Shown here: in pieces, positions 7,632-14,039 of the stretch
How positions within the stretch are numbered: position 1 is the stretch's first letter
Layout of the letters: every line of letters starts with the position of its first letter
Assembly (NCBI GenBank): GCA_002070755.1
Contig: MWDY01000222.1
Coordinates: 1 to 14,127, forward strand
Direction of reading: 5' to 3'
DNA from: Spirochaetes bacterium ADurb.Bin110
GTDB lineage: Bacteria > Spirochaetota > Spirochaetia > Treponematales > Rectinemataceae
DNA length: 14,127 bases
The notes under the pieces: model-generated
The model's database searches: none
What the model was told of the DNA's origin: nothing
What the model saw: the letters and a program-made list of their open reading frames with translations, nothing else
Program-made: the position numbers and the translations under genes

Positions 7632-8678
7632 ATGAAAGCAGCGATATTTACACAATTCGGAGGCCCTATCACGATCACAGAAGTGCCCGATCCAGTAGTC
7701 GCCGCCGATGGCGTTGTGCTCAAAATCGACGCGACAGGTATATGCCGCAGCGATTGGCATGGTTGGAAGGGACACGATCCTGATATCAAACTTCCCCATG
7801 TGCCGGGACATGAACTCGCCGGTACCATAGTCGAGGTGGGCAAAGACATTAAAAACTGGAAGCGTGGCGATAGAGTGACTATGCCTTTTGTCGCAGGATG
7901 TGGCCATTGCTTACCATGTCTCACTGGAAATCCCCAAGTCTGCGACCACCAGTTTCAACCGGGATTTACCGCCTGGGGTTCGTTTGCGGAGTTTGTTGCG
8001 ATTCGCTATGCGGATATGAACCTTGTGCGCTTGCCCACTACTCTGGATTCCGCCACTGCCGCAAGTCTCGGTTGCCGCTTTGCCACAGCCTTCCGGGCAC
8101 TCGATGCTCAGGCCAAGCTGCGCCCAGGCGAATGGGTCGCGATCTATGGATGTGGTGGCGTTGGCCTTTCTGCAATCATGATCGCTGCAGCAATGGGTGC
8201 ACGGATCATCGCAATCGATATCCAAAAAGAGAAGCTCGAAAAAGCCAAAGAACTCGGAGCTAATGTCGTATTCAATAGCCGAGAGGTACCCGATATTGTT
8301 GCTGCGATTCACGAGGTTACTCATGGAGGTGCGCATGTTTCTATGGATGCGCTCGGAAGTCCTGAAACCTGCTTCAACGCGATTGCAAGCCTCGCCAAAC
8401 GGGGTCGCCATGTGCAAGTGGGCCTCATGCTTGCCGACCAAAAACACCCCGCGATTCCCATGGACCTCGTCATTGCCCGCGAGCTTGAAATCTATGGCAG
8501 CCATGGCATTCAAGCACACCGCTATGGTGCACTACTTGGCATGATCGAGGCTGGTAGGCTTTATCCCGAGCGGCTCATCCAAGCACGCCTGACGCTTCGC
8601 CAAGGCGTCGATTTCTTGCAAAAGATGGATCAATTCCCAGGTGTGGGCATCAGTGTGATCACGTCGATATCGCCTTGA
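7632..8678 (+). CDS. Zinc-dependent alcohol dehydrogenase, MDR family
   Basis: 348 residues, typical for medium-chain dehydrogenases. Catalytic zinc ligands C38 (GICRSDWHGW), H60-E61 (PGHELAG) and C148 (LGCRFATAF) are present. The structural zinc lobe has C90, C93, C96 and C104 at normal spacing. The Rossmann motif is GCGGVG (173-178), and an acidic residue (D196, in IIAIDIQ) ends the second strand, which favours NAD over NADP. It should oxidise an alcohol or reduce the aldehyde in the cytoplasm; the substrate cannot be inferred. AAAAGGA lies about 11 bases before the ATG. Last protein gene of the 6331-8678 series; an intrinsic terminator follows 35 bases after the stop. Confidence 0.92.
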   Translation: MKAAIFTQFGGPITITEVPDPVVAADGVVLKIDATGICRSDWHGWKGHDPDIKLPHVPGHELAGTIVEVGKDIKNWKRGDRVTMPFVAGCGHCLPCLTGNPQVCDHQFQPGFTAWGSFAEFVAIRYADMNLVRLPTTLDSATAASLGCRFATAFRALDAQAKLRPGEWVAIYGCGGVGLSAIMIAAAMGARIIAIDIQKEKLEKAKELGANVVFNSREVPDIVAAIHEVTHGGAHVSMDALGSPETCFNAIASLAKRGRHVQVGLMLADQKHPAIPMDLVIARELEIYGSHGIQAHRYGALLGMIEAGRLYPERLIQARLTLRQGVDFLQKMDQFPGVGISVITSISP

Positions 8679-8704
8679 CCAAAGCTTGTCATGCCCGCTA
8701 TAGT
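8675..8704 (+). promoter_or_regulatory. Possible promoter for the tRNA-Gly gene
   Basis: TTGACC (8675-8680), 18-base spacer, TATAGT (8699-8704). The -35 overlaps the stop codon of the dehydrogenase. The expected start, near 8711, lies just before the terminator-like hairpin, so a transcript from here would have to pass that hairpin to reach the tRNA. The alternative is that the match is chance and the tRNA is made by readthrough. Confidence 0.35.
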
Positions 8705-8712
8705 AAGCCTCT

Positions 8713-8735
8713 GTCGCAGCGCGACGATTTTTTTT
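8713..8735 (+). terminator. Rho-independent terminator after the dehydrogenase gene
   Basis: Stem GTCGC (8713-8717) with GCGAC (8721-8725), loop AGC, then GA and eight T (8728-8735). The stem is short but all-strong at its base, and the T run is long. It closes the 6331-8678 series. Confidence 0.6.
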
Positions 8736-8739
8736 GATA

Positions 8740-8756
8740 TGTCGCGAGAAGCGACA
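8740..8756 (+). other. Second hairpin with the same stem as the terminator
   Basis: TGTCGC (8740-8745), loop GAGAA, GCGACA (8751-8756), with no T run. The arms repeat those of the terminator hairpin 27 bases upstream, so the left arm of one can pair with the right arm of the other. It ends 11 bases before the tRNA and could be 5' leader structure of its precursor. Confidence 0.4.
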
Positions 8757-8767
8757 ACCATTAAATC

Positions 8768-8838
8768 GCGACCGTCGTATACCGGCATTACCCGAGCTTC
8801 CCAAGCTCGTGAAGCGGGTTCGACTCCCGTCGGTCGCT
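8768..8838 (+). tRNA. tRNA-Gly (anticodon CCC)
   Basis: A full cloverleaf fits in 71 bases. Acceptor GCGACCG (8768-8774) pairs with CGGTCGC (8831-8837), discriminator T at 8838. The D stem is GTAT/TTAC, with its last pair mismatched, and the loop carries the GG pair. Anticodon stem CGAGC (8793-8797) pairs perfectly with GCTCG (8805-8809); loop TTCCCAA gives anticodon CCC (8800-8802). The variable loop is 4 bases, and the T arm has the TTCGACT loop. CCA is not encoded. It reads GGG codons. Confidence 0.96.
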
Positions 8839-9103
8839 AAAAGAATTCATTTGATTGAAAGAGAACAATCTATCATTTCAAATCTTGCTTTGTGCCTTGC
8901 TTCCATTTTATGTATTGAGACTGATTGCCCATATTTTCTTAATAATTACCCTAAATATTGCTATAGTTTTATTTCCTAATATCAATCTAATGGTTATCTA
9001 TAAGCCTCTCCTCCTCGATAAGATCTTTAGTTATGTGCTTCTCGATCTCAGGATATATTCTTCGCCTACGCTCATTCTTAAATAACAGTTTTACAAATTT
9101 TCC
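8839..9103. other. AT-rich stretch without a gene after the tRNA
   Basis: No reading frame here has an SD, a recognisable domain or normal composition. The stretch is visibly richer in A and T than the flanking genes. Such a drop directly after a tRNA 3' end is often seen where an element has integrated, but I find no second copy of the tRNA end in the window. No clear terminator for the tRNA is visible; a 5-bp hairpin (GATTG/CAATC) at about 8853-8869 has no T run. Confidence 0.4.
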
Positions 9104-9131
9104 TTGACATTGATAATGTCTCCCCTATAAT
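9104..9131 (+). promoter_or_regulatory. Strong sigma-70-type promoter with an embedded 15-bp palindrome
   Basis: -35 TTGACA (9104-9109) and -10 TATAAT (9126-9131), both perfect, 16 bases apart. The palindrome GACATT-GAT-AATGTC (9106-9120) overlaps the -35 and fills most of the spacer, the classic place for a repressor operator. Transcription would start near 9138, giving a leader of about 14 bases that is mostly the AAGGAGG ribosome site (9141-9147). Serves the lipoprotein pair. Confidence 0.75.
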
Positions 9132-9151
9132 TGAATTAGCAAGGAGGCATT

Positions 9152-10195
9152 ATGAAAAGGCCAAAATCTATGCTTAATTTTGTCTTTCTAGTGTTTGTCG
9201 CGTGCCTGATTTTTTCATGCGAGCTCACAGGCAGTGGCCAGTTCACTACAACAGATCCATGGCTTCCAACCATTACCTTTAATGAACAAGAAACGGTTAT
9301 TCAGTCTGGTAGCAGCATGACAATAACTGCCAGCGTTAATCCTGATCCAGATAGCTATGCATGGTACCTCGATGGTGACCTTATAGTAGGAGCAACTACA
9401 GCAACAGTAACATTAGGATCAGATGTCGACTTGGGATCGCATATTGTGACGCTCGTTGTTGTAAAAGGAAATTACAGATCTTCTGGATCCTTCAGCTTTG
9501 AAGTAAGTTCTGGTACTCCGACGGTGACCGTTGATCCGAATGCAGTTACAAATGGGACAGTTGGGCAATCATATAGCTTTACGGTGACTGCAGACAATAT
9601 TCCTTCAGGCGTAAGCCAGGTAACCTTTAACTATAGTTTTGGTGATGGCAGTGTTACCGGAACAGGAAGCCAGCCGGCAACAGTATCCAACCACTCTGCA
9701 AGTATCACCATCTCTCATACCTACGATGCAGCTTCCGCTTATGGATTAACGGTTGCGGTGAGCGATGGTTCAACTACCTTAGCGACAGGGTATGCAAGTG
9801 TGATCATAGGGCAAGTCAATCCAGGCAATGATTATGATCTCACGGTATTGGATGACTGGATTGCAGCAAATTCTGGTGGATATGGTATTACGGTGGATAC
9901 TTGGGATATTAGTCAGTTGCCGACAGGATGTGTGTTTGATATGCAATTCGATGCATATTCCATACCTGACAAATTCATCGTTGAATATCCTGATGGGCAT
10001 ACAGCAAAAGATACAGGATGGCGAGGAGATTCATATTATGAAGGCCCGCTCTATCCAGGAGGAATTGCAGGCACCGGTGCAGGACAAATAGATTCTATGT
10101 TTACCAAAGGTTCACAGCAACACTTTAAGATTACTGTCATAGGCCCTGATACTGGAACCGCATGGGAGTACAGTATCCGCGCCAGAATGCCATAA
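9152..10195 (+). CDS. Secreted lipoprotein with Ig/PKD-like domains, short paralogue
   Basis: 347 residues. The signal sequence is lipoprotein type: basic MKRPK, hydrophobic core, lipobox IFSC with the lipidated Cys at 23. Residues about 37-120 form a beta-sandwich, Ig/PKD-like domain (SYAWYLDGDLIVG, then LGSHIVTLVV). Residues 121-347 are identical to the end of the next gene: a second PKD-like domain (FNYSFGDG, then ISHTYDAASAYGLTVAVSDG, about 125-215), then an unassigned 125-residue module with DTWDISQLPTG, YSIPDKFIVEYPDG, KDTGWRG and GTAWEYSIRARMP. This resembles extracellular beta-sandwich modules, but I cannot name it. A cell-surface or periplasmic binding role is likely. AAGGAGG is 4 bases from the ATG, and a perfect promoter lies upstream, so expression may be high. 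50 bases separate it from the next gene. Confidence 0.85.
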   Translation: MKRPKSMLNFVFLVFVACLIFSCELTGSGQFTTTDPWLPTITFNEQETVIQSGSSMTITASVNPDPDSYAWYLDGDLIVGATTATVTLGSDVDLGSHIVTLVVVKGNYRSSGSFSFEVSSGTPTVTVDPNAVTNGTVGQSYSFTVTADNIPSGVSQVTFNYSFGDGSVTGTGSQPATVSNHSASITISHTYDAASAYGLTVAVSDGSTTLATGYASVIIGQVNPGNDYDLTVLDDWIAANSGGYGITVDTWDISQLPTGCVFDMQFDAYSIPDKFIVEYPDGHTAKDTGWRGDSYYEGPLYPGGIAGTGAGQIDSMFTKGSQQHFKITVIGPDTGTAWEYSIRARMP

Positions 10196-10200
10196 GATTT
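9512..10200 (+). repeat. 689-bp direct repeat, copy 1 (3' half of lipoprotein gene)
   Basis: By base-by-base reading, this segment matches 10948-11636 throughout, except G at 9526 versus A at 10962, a silent third-position change in a Val codon. The match starts at a GGTACTCC sequence inside the gene and ends 5 bases after the stop codon. Copies are 1436 bases apart in direct orientation. Confidence 0.97.
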
Positions 10201-10245
10201 CTAAGGTAATTCAACTTGATATGATTTATTTAAAGGGGTAAGCGT

Positions 10246-11631
10246 ATGAAACATGACGTAAAAAAGAGTCTAATGAGACTATTTATGATAATAGTTTTTT
10301 TGATCTTGGTTGTTGGTTGTATGCAACCTTTCTCTACGCCAACAGGGAAAGGCGCTGCGTCAATTTCCATAATGCAAAGCAGAGGCCCAACAATTCAGCC
10401 TGCAAATCTTGAAATAGCAAGCTATGTGCTCTCTGGAACGGGGCCTAACAACGAGACTTTGTCGAATACTACCTTTACTACTAAGCCGTATAAAATTGAT
10501 GATTTAACAGCAGGCAGCTGGACTTTCACAGTAAAAGGTAAAAACTCTGATGGAGAGGTGGTTGCGACAGGAAGCGCTTCTGCAACGATTGTTCGAAATA
10601 CCACTACTAATGTTAGCGTTATATTAACCCCACCAAATGAAGGCACTGGAACTGGGACTTTTACAATCACTGGTACTATAGAGGCTGGCATTACTCTTGA
10701 CAGCTTTACCGGTGTAATTTCGCCAAAAAGCGGAGGCTCGGATATTTCCTTTAGTGTCAACTTTAGCGGAACAATTCTTTCATATTCCAAGAGCTTGACT
10801 GCAAATTCGAACTATGAGCTCACCCTGCGCGCTGTTACCACCGATGGCAAAGAGTGGAGCGATATCTATGCATTGCGCATTTATGACAATGAAACTTCAA
10901 CTTTGACACTTGATTTAAAATCGACCGATTTCCATCAAGCTGCGCTAGGTACTCCGACGGTAACCGTTGATCCGAATGCAGTTACAAATGGGACAGTTGG
11001 GCAATCATATAGCTTTACGGTGACTGCAGACAATATTCCTTCAGGCGTAAGCCAGGTAACCTTTAACTATAGTTTTGGTGATGGCAGTGTTACCGGAACA
11101 GGAAGCCAGCCGGCAACAGTATCCAACCACTCTGCAAGTATCACCATCTCTCATACCTACGATGCAGCTTCCGCTTATGGATTAACGGTTGCGGTGAGCG
11201 ATGGTTCAACTACCTTAGCGACAGGGTATGCAAGTGTGATCATAGGGCAAGTCAATCCAGGCAATGATTATGATCTCACGGTATTGGATGACTGGATTGC
11301 AGCAAATTCTGGTGGATATGGTATTACGGTGGATACTTGGGATATTAGTCAGTTGCCGACAGGATGTGTGTTTGATATGCAATTCGATGCATATTCCATA
11401 CCTGACAAATTCATCGTTGAATATCCTGATGGGCATACAGCAAAAGATACAGGATGGCGAGGAGATTCATATTATGAAGGCCCGCTCTATCCAGGAGGAA
11501 TTGCAGGCACCGGTGCAGGACAAATAGATTCTATGTTTACCAAAGGTTCACAGCAACACTTTAAGATTACTGTCATAGGCCCTGATACTGGAACCGCATG
11601 GGAGTACAGTATCCGCGCCAGAATGCCATAA
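10246..11631 (+). CDS. Secreted lipoprotein, long paralogue with shared C-terminal half
   Basis: 461 residues. Lipoprotein signal: MKHDVKKSLMRLF, hydrophobic core, lipobox VVGC with the lipidated Cys at 25. Residues about 38-130 contain the pattern SYVLSGTGPNNET, then LTAGSWTFTVKGKNSDG, then VSVILTP, a beta-rich repeat region common in spirochaete lipoproteins. Residues about 133-230 form another beta domain ending TLTLDLKSTDF. From residue 235 to the end (227 residues) it is identical to the previous protein: a PKD-like domain and the unassigned C-terminal module. So the two proteins have unrelated N-terminal parts and one common tail. SD AAAGGGG is about 8 bases before the ATG. A strong terminator follows 32 bases after the stop. 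Function unknown; the surface-exposed tail may bind a ligand or partner shared by both. Confidence 0.85.
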   Translation: MKHDVKKSLMRLFMIIVFLILVVGCMQPFSTPTGKGAASISIMQSRGPTIQPANLEIASYVLSGTGPNNETLSNTTFTTKPYKIDDLTAGSWTFTVKGKNSDGEVVATGSASATIVRNTTTNVSVILTPPNEGTGTGTFTITGTIEAGITLDSFTGVISPKSGGSDISFSVNFSGTILSYSKSLTANSNYELTLRAVTTDGKEWSDIYALRIYDNETSTLTLDLKSTDFHQAALGTPTVTVDPNAVTNGTVGQSYSFTVTADNIPSGVSQVTFNYSFGDGSVTGTGSQPATVSNHSASITISHTYDAASAYGLTVAVSDGSTTLATGYASVIIGQVNPGNDYDLTVLDDWIAANSGGYGITVDTWDISQLPTGCVFDMQFDAYSIPDKFIVEYPDGHTAKDTGWRGDSYYEGPLYPGGIAGTGAGQIDSMFTKGSQQHFKITVIGPDTGTAWEYSIRARMP

Positions 11632-11636
11632 GATTT
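10948..11636 (+). repeat. 689-bp direct repeat, copy 2
   Basis: Partner of 9512-10200, with one silent difference. Outside the repeat the two genes and their downstream sequences differ at once, so the edges are sharp. Confidence 0.97.
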
Positions 11637-11663
11637 TACTTCTATTTTCCTAGTTAGTTTTGT

Positions 11664-11704
11664 CGGCCATTTTTTGAAGGATACTTCAGAAATGGCCGTT
11701 TTTT
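11664..11704 (+). terminator. Strong rho-independent terminator of the lipoprotein unit
   Basis: Stem CGGCCATTT (11664-11672) with AAATGGCCG (11690-11698), continued inward by TGAAG/CTTCA around a GATA loop, then six T (11699-11704). The other strand has no T run after the stem, so it works in the plus direction only. Confidence 0.92.
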
Positions 11705-11831
11705 ATATGGCCATCTGGTTAATAAAACCAGCCTCTGCTAAATAGACACCCCTTCCTCTCAAACTGAATCTATAGCAACACTATCTCAGATTTGAAGTTA
11801 TGTTGATGGATAAGTACTGGTTCCAAATCAT

Positions 11832-12035
11832 AGAGCTTGACGCCTGGGGTTCTATCTTTTATCATTAAAATGCTCCAGGGAACCGAGGAATGCGGTGCAA
11901 ATCCGCAGCGGTCCCGCCACTGTAACCAGGGATGGCCCAGCAAGCAAAGGTTCAAAAACCCTTTGCAGCCATTGCAGCTATTGCTGTGATAAGGCGCTGT
12001 GCACACAGAGGATCCGGAAGCCAGGATACCGCTCT
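11832..12035 (+). promoter_or_regulatory. Cobalamin (adenosylcobalamin-type) riboswitch
   Basis: Closing helix AGAGC (11832-11836) with GCTCT (12031-12035). The conserved core is complete in order: CCAGGGAA near 11875, stem TGCGG (11891-11895)/CCGCA (11903-11907) holding GGTGCAAATCC, the B12 box GCCACTG (11916-11922), a variable arm GCAAAGG (11944-11950)/CCTTTGC (11960-11966), and the 3' signature GGAAGCCAGGATACC (12016-12030). This family binds B12 cofactors and shuts down uptake or synthesis genes. The downstream gene is a receptor remnant, which fits btuB-type control. No lesion is seen in the conserved parts. I could not pick a convincing promoter in 11705-11831, which holds only a small hairpin (11715-11731, CTGGTT/AACCAG) and no gene. 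Confidence 0.93.
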
Positions 12036-12161
12036 GGGGCGAGCCCTACATACTTTCGGGCAAAACTTCGAGGACTGAGGAACTCTTGATGCTCAGCAAT
12101 CTCTTCTCGAGCGCTCCTGTTTTATTGTTATTCATCTCATTTTTGGATAGGCATACGACTC

Positions 12162-12201
12162 ATCTCCTCCCTCGAATTCGCTTATGTCTCAAGGAGGAGA
12201 T
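12162..12201 (+). promoter_or_regulatory. Shine-Dalgarno-sequestering hairpin (riboswitch expression platform)
   Basis: ATCTCCTCC (12162-12170) is perfectly complementary to GGAGGAGAT (12193-12201), which contains the ribosome site of the receptor gene starting at 12207. The 9-bp stem with a 22-base loop would hide the site, so the riboswitch very likely acts on translation. The leader from 12036 to 12161 has no hairpin followed by a real T run, which argues against control by termination. Confidence 0.75.
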
Positions 12202-12206
12202 CTGGT

Positions 12207-12876
12207 ATGCACGTTTTGCGTTCGCCCAGGATTTTGGTGTCCATCTGTCTCTTTAGTCTTTTTCTGCCCATGGCATTTCCCCAAACAGTCGAACTGCCCC
12301 CTGTAATTGTGGAGGGCGTATTGCCGATGAGCGACCTCGCACCATCCGCGGGCACAACGAGCATAGACAGCGCTACAATCGAAGCAACTGCCGCATCTGA
12401 TCTTCCCGCTCTCCTTTCATTAGTATCGGGTGTGATAAGCTCTCCTACCGGCGCAAATGGCGCGGATGCAGTTGGCGGAGTCATCCATATCCATACAAAA
12501 AGAAAAACAACGACTCCCTTAGTCGAAGTATCGATCCAGAACAATGTATTTATGCCTTCTTCCGTGACAGTCGGCAGTAGCCTCTCTGCCACAACTGTTC
12601 CTTTTGTGGGCTTAGCTCTCATCGACGGACAATCCTTCGATATCTCTACTCGAATGAACAATCTCTTCACATGGGCGAAAGCACAGCGCGCTGCGAACAA
12701 CGACCTGTATCCATGACTCAAGCGGAGAGAAGCGCCAGAGAGCGAATGCGGGGTTGTTAGCTGCAGCTAGTGGCTTTCAGGGTTCCTTTCCTCTGTCGGT
12801 CGGAGAGCTATCTACAACGGCGAGAGTGAATTATCGCTCATTGGGAGTTCCTGAAACGGAAGATATTCCTTCTTAG
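12207..12876 (+). pseudogene. btuB: Decayed TonB-dependent (BtuB-like) receptor gene
   Basis: The 5' end is intact: strong SD, signal peptide ending near PMAFPQ, TonB-box-like ELPPVIVEG, and plug start SIDSATIEA then LPALLSLVSGV. It then jumps from SGVISSP straight to NGADAVGGVIHIHTK, which in relatives is about 60 residues later: the plug centre with its IRG and DGV motifs is missing. The first frame stops at 12714-12716 after NNDLYP. The next frame (+1) continues as IHDSSGEKRQRANAGLLAA, then FPLSVGELSTTARVNYRSLGVP, which is clearly the same barrel, to a stop at 12874-12876. A normal receptor has about 600 residues; the rest of the barrel is absent. So there is one internal deletion, one frameshift and one 3' truncation. 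It lies behind a B12 riboswitch, hence the btuB label; the product cannot be a working pore. Confidence 0.82.
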
Positions 12877-13827
12877 TGGATAATCCAGCGATAATCCGCT
12901 GCGAAAGTGTCTCTGCAGTGTCAAAATGCTGATCCTCTGCGTATAGCGAGGCGGGCTCAATATCAGAAGATGCCGCGCCTTGTTCTTTCATGAATGGCGC
13001 TTGGATGGGCGGGCTCTTATCTGGTGCAGGACTACGGAATGTCTCCTCGATTGTCGGGACTTCAGAGGTACTTGCTAAACCCTGATTTTCTGATAGGGTT
13101 GCCAGAGGCACTAGCCCTAAATCCGAATCAGGTTGCGACCTTGTCTGCATGAGTTCTCGCTTTTCTGGCTTTTCTTTCTTAGGAACTGTCACCATCTCGA
13201 TGTCAGAGTCAGCCATAATGTTCTGCGAAGCTGGCTCCAATGCAAACTGCTGGGCTTTCTGAGAAGTAGGAACTGACAAATCTGGCTGAGCGCTGGAATT
13301 GGCCATATTATAATATCTCAATTTATTATATAAGGTAATTCTTTCTGCCTTAAGCTCGGCGGCCTGAGCAGCAGGCGAAAGATAGCCTTCATCTGAAGCT
13401 GCCTGCGCATGGCCTGAATCGGATTCGGTTACCGATGGATCTGCGAACTCGACAGTTTGTGCTGAAGAAGCCCCAATCGAATTGCGCTTCTGCGCCAATA
13501 GTTCACCTTTCGAGGGAACAAAGTATTGCCTATGCGGAATTACGGGAGCTTCGACCACTGACTCGATGTGGGATGATCCGCCCCGGCTTCCGTTTTTCCC
13601 TGCTTTGCTGGCAACTGCGAAATCTCGCTCATCGCTTCAGGTATAGATAGCCCAATAAGCCCAATTCTTAGCGATGGAGAAGCGGCATTCTCGACATAAG
13701 TAAAGGTAGAATACAGTGGCAGCAAAAGGATTGCTCCATGGAATACGAGCGAGCCAATAATCCCTACAATCCAGTAGCGCCTCTCCAGTGTCTTCTTGCG
13801 ATTCACATTTTTCTCCGGTGTAGTCAT
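12812..13827 (-). pseudogene. tonB: Frameshifted and truncated tonB
   Basis: The first frame (13827-13540, 95 residues) has the TonB N-terminal anchor: a short basic cytoplasmic part, the membrane helix WIVGIIGSLVFHGAILLLPLY (with the usual His), and the start of the periplasmic part. The second frame (to 12812) continues with EAPVIPHRQYFV and a long Pro/Ser/Glu/Ala-rich spacer, with PVPKKEKPEK-like parts, as in TonB. The frames do not join: the second is closed upstream at 13639, so the shift lies between about 13560 and 13636, where there is a T5/C3 run. The C-terminal domain begins (LSQRIIAGLSTKKEY) but is replaced after about 5 residues by LPFQELPMSDNS, which is the antisense of the receptor remnant. 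The energy-transducing domain is therefore missing. A sequencing indel could explain the frameshift, but not the lost end. Confidence 0.68.
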
Positions 13828-14009
13828 TTCACTTGGCTTCTTGCGCTGAAACGTCGTGCATCCTCTAGTTTAATAAGATGATCTATAGCTATGGCAGAGA
13901 AGATGGAAGCGAGAACATAATAGGGTTCTGGCTTGCAACGGTTTCCGACCGCTTCCAATGACTCTATTCCTCCATAAGTTAAGAAGCATGGTATGCTCCA
14001 GTAGACCAC
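13824..14009 (-). pseudogene. Short frame before tonB, possible exbB relic
   Basis: 61 codons; its stop overlaps the tonB start by four bases (ATGA), as in coupled genes. The end, YYVLASIFSAIAIDHLIKLEDARRFSAR, is hydrophobic then amphipathic, and weakly recalls the last membrane helix and tail of ExbB/TolQ channel proteins, which often precede tonB. The first 25 codons look like non-coding DNA, and no SD is seen. It could equally be a chance frame across the upstream region of the divergent symporter gene. Confidence 0.25.
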
Positions 14010-14039
14010 AATAAATCATATAAGGTATAAGATAGCATC

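Noticed and set aside
7911..8519. Minus-strand frame of 202 codons
   Set aside because: It is antisense to the alcohol dehydrogenase, without SD or recognisable motifs.
8855..9085. Hydrophobic 76-codon frame after the tRNA
   Set aside because: TTG start, no good SD, and its hydrophobicity follows from the AT-rich DNA (many ATT, TTA and TTT codons).
9779..10000. Identical minus-strand frames in both repeat copies (also 11215-11436)
   Set aside because: They repeat only because the DNA is repeated, and they lie antisense to the lipoprotein tail.
11770..12006. Minus-strand frame over the riboswitch
   Set aside because: It runs through the conserved aptamer, which explains the sequence fully.
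12182..12721. Minus-strand frame of 179 codons
   Set aside because: It is antisense to the receptor remnant; the plus strand has SD, signal peptide and plug motifs.
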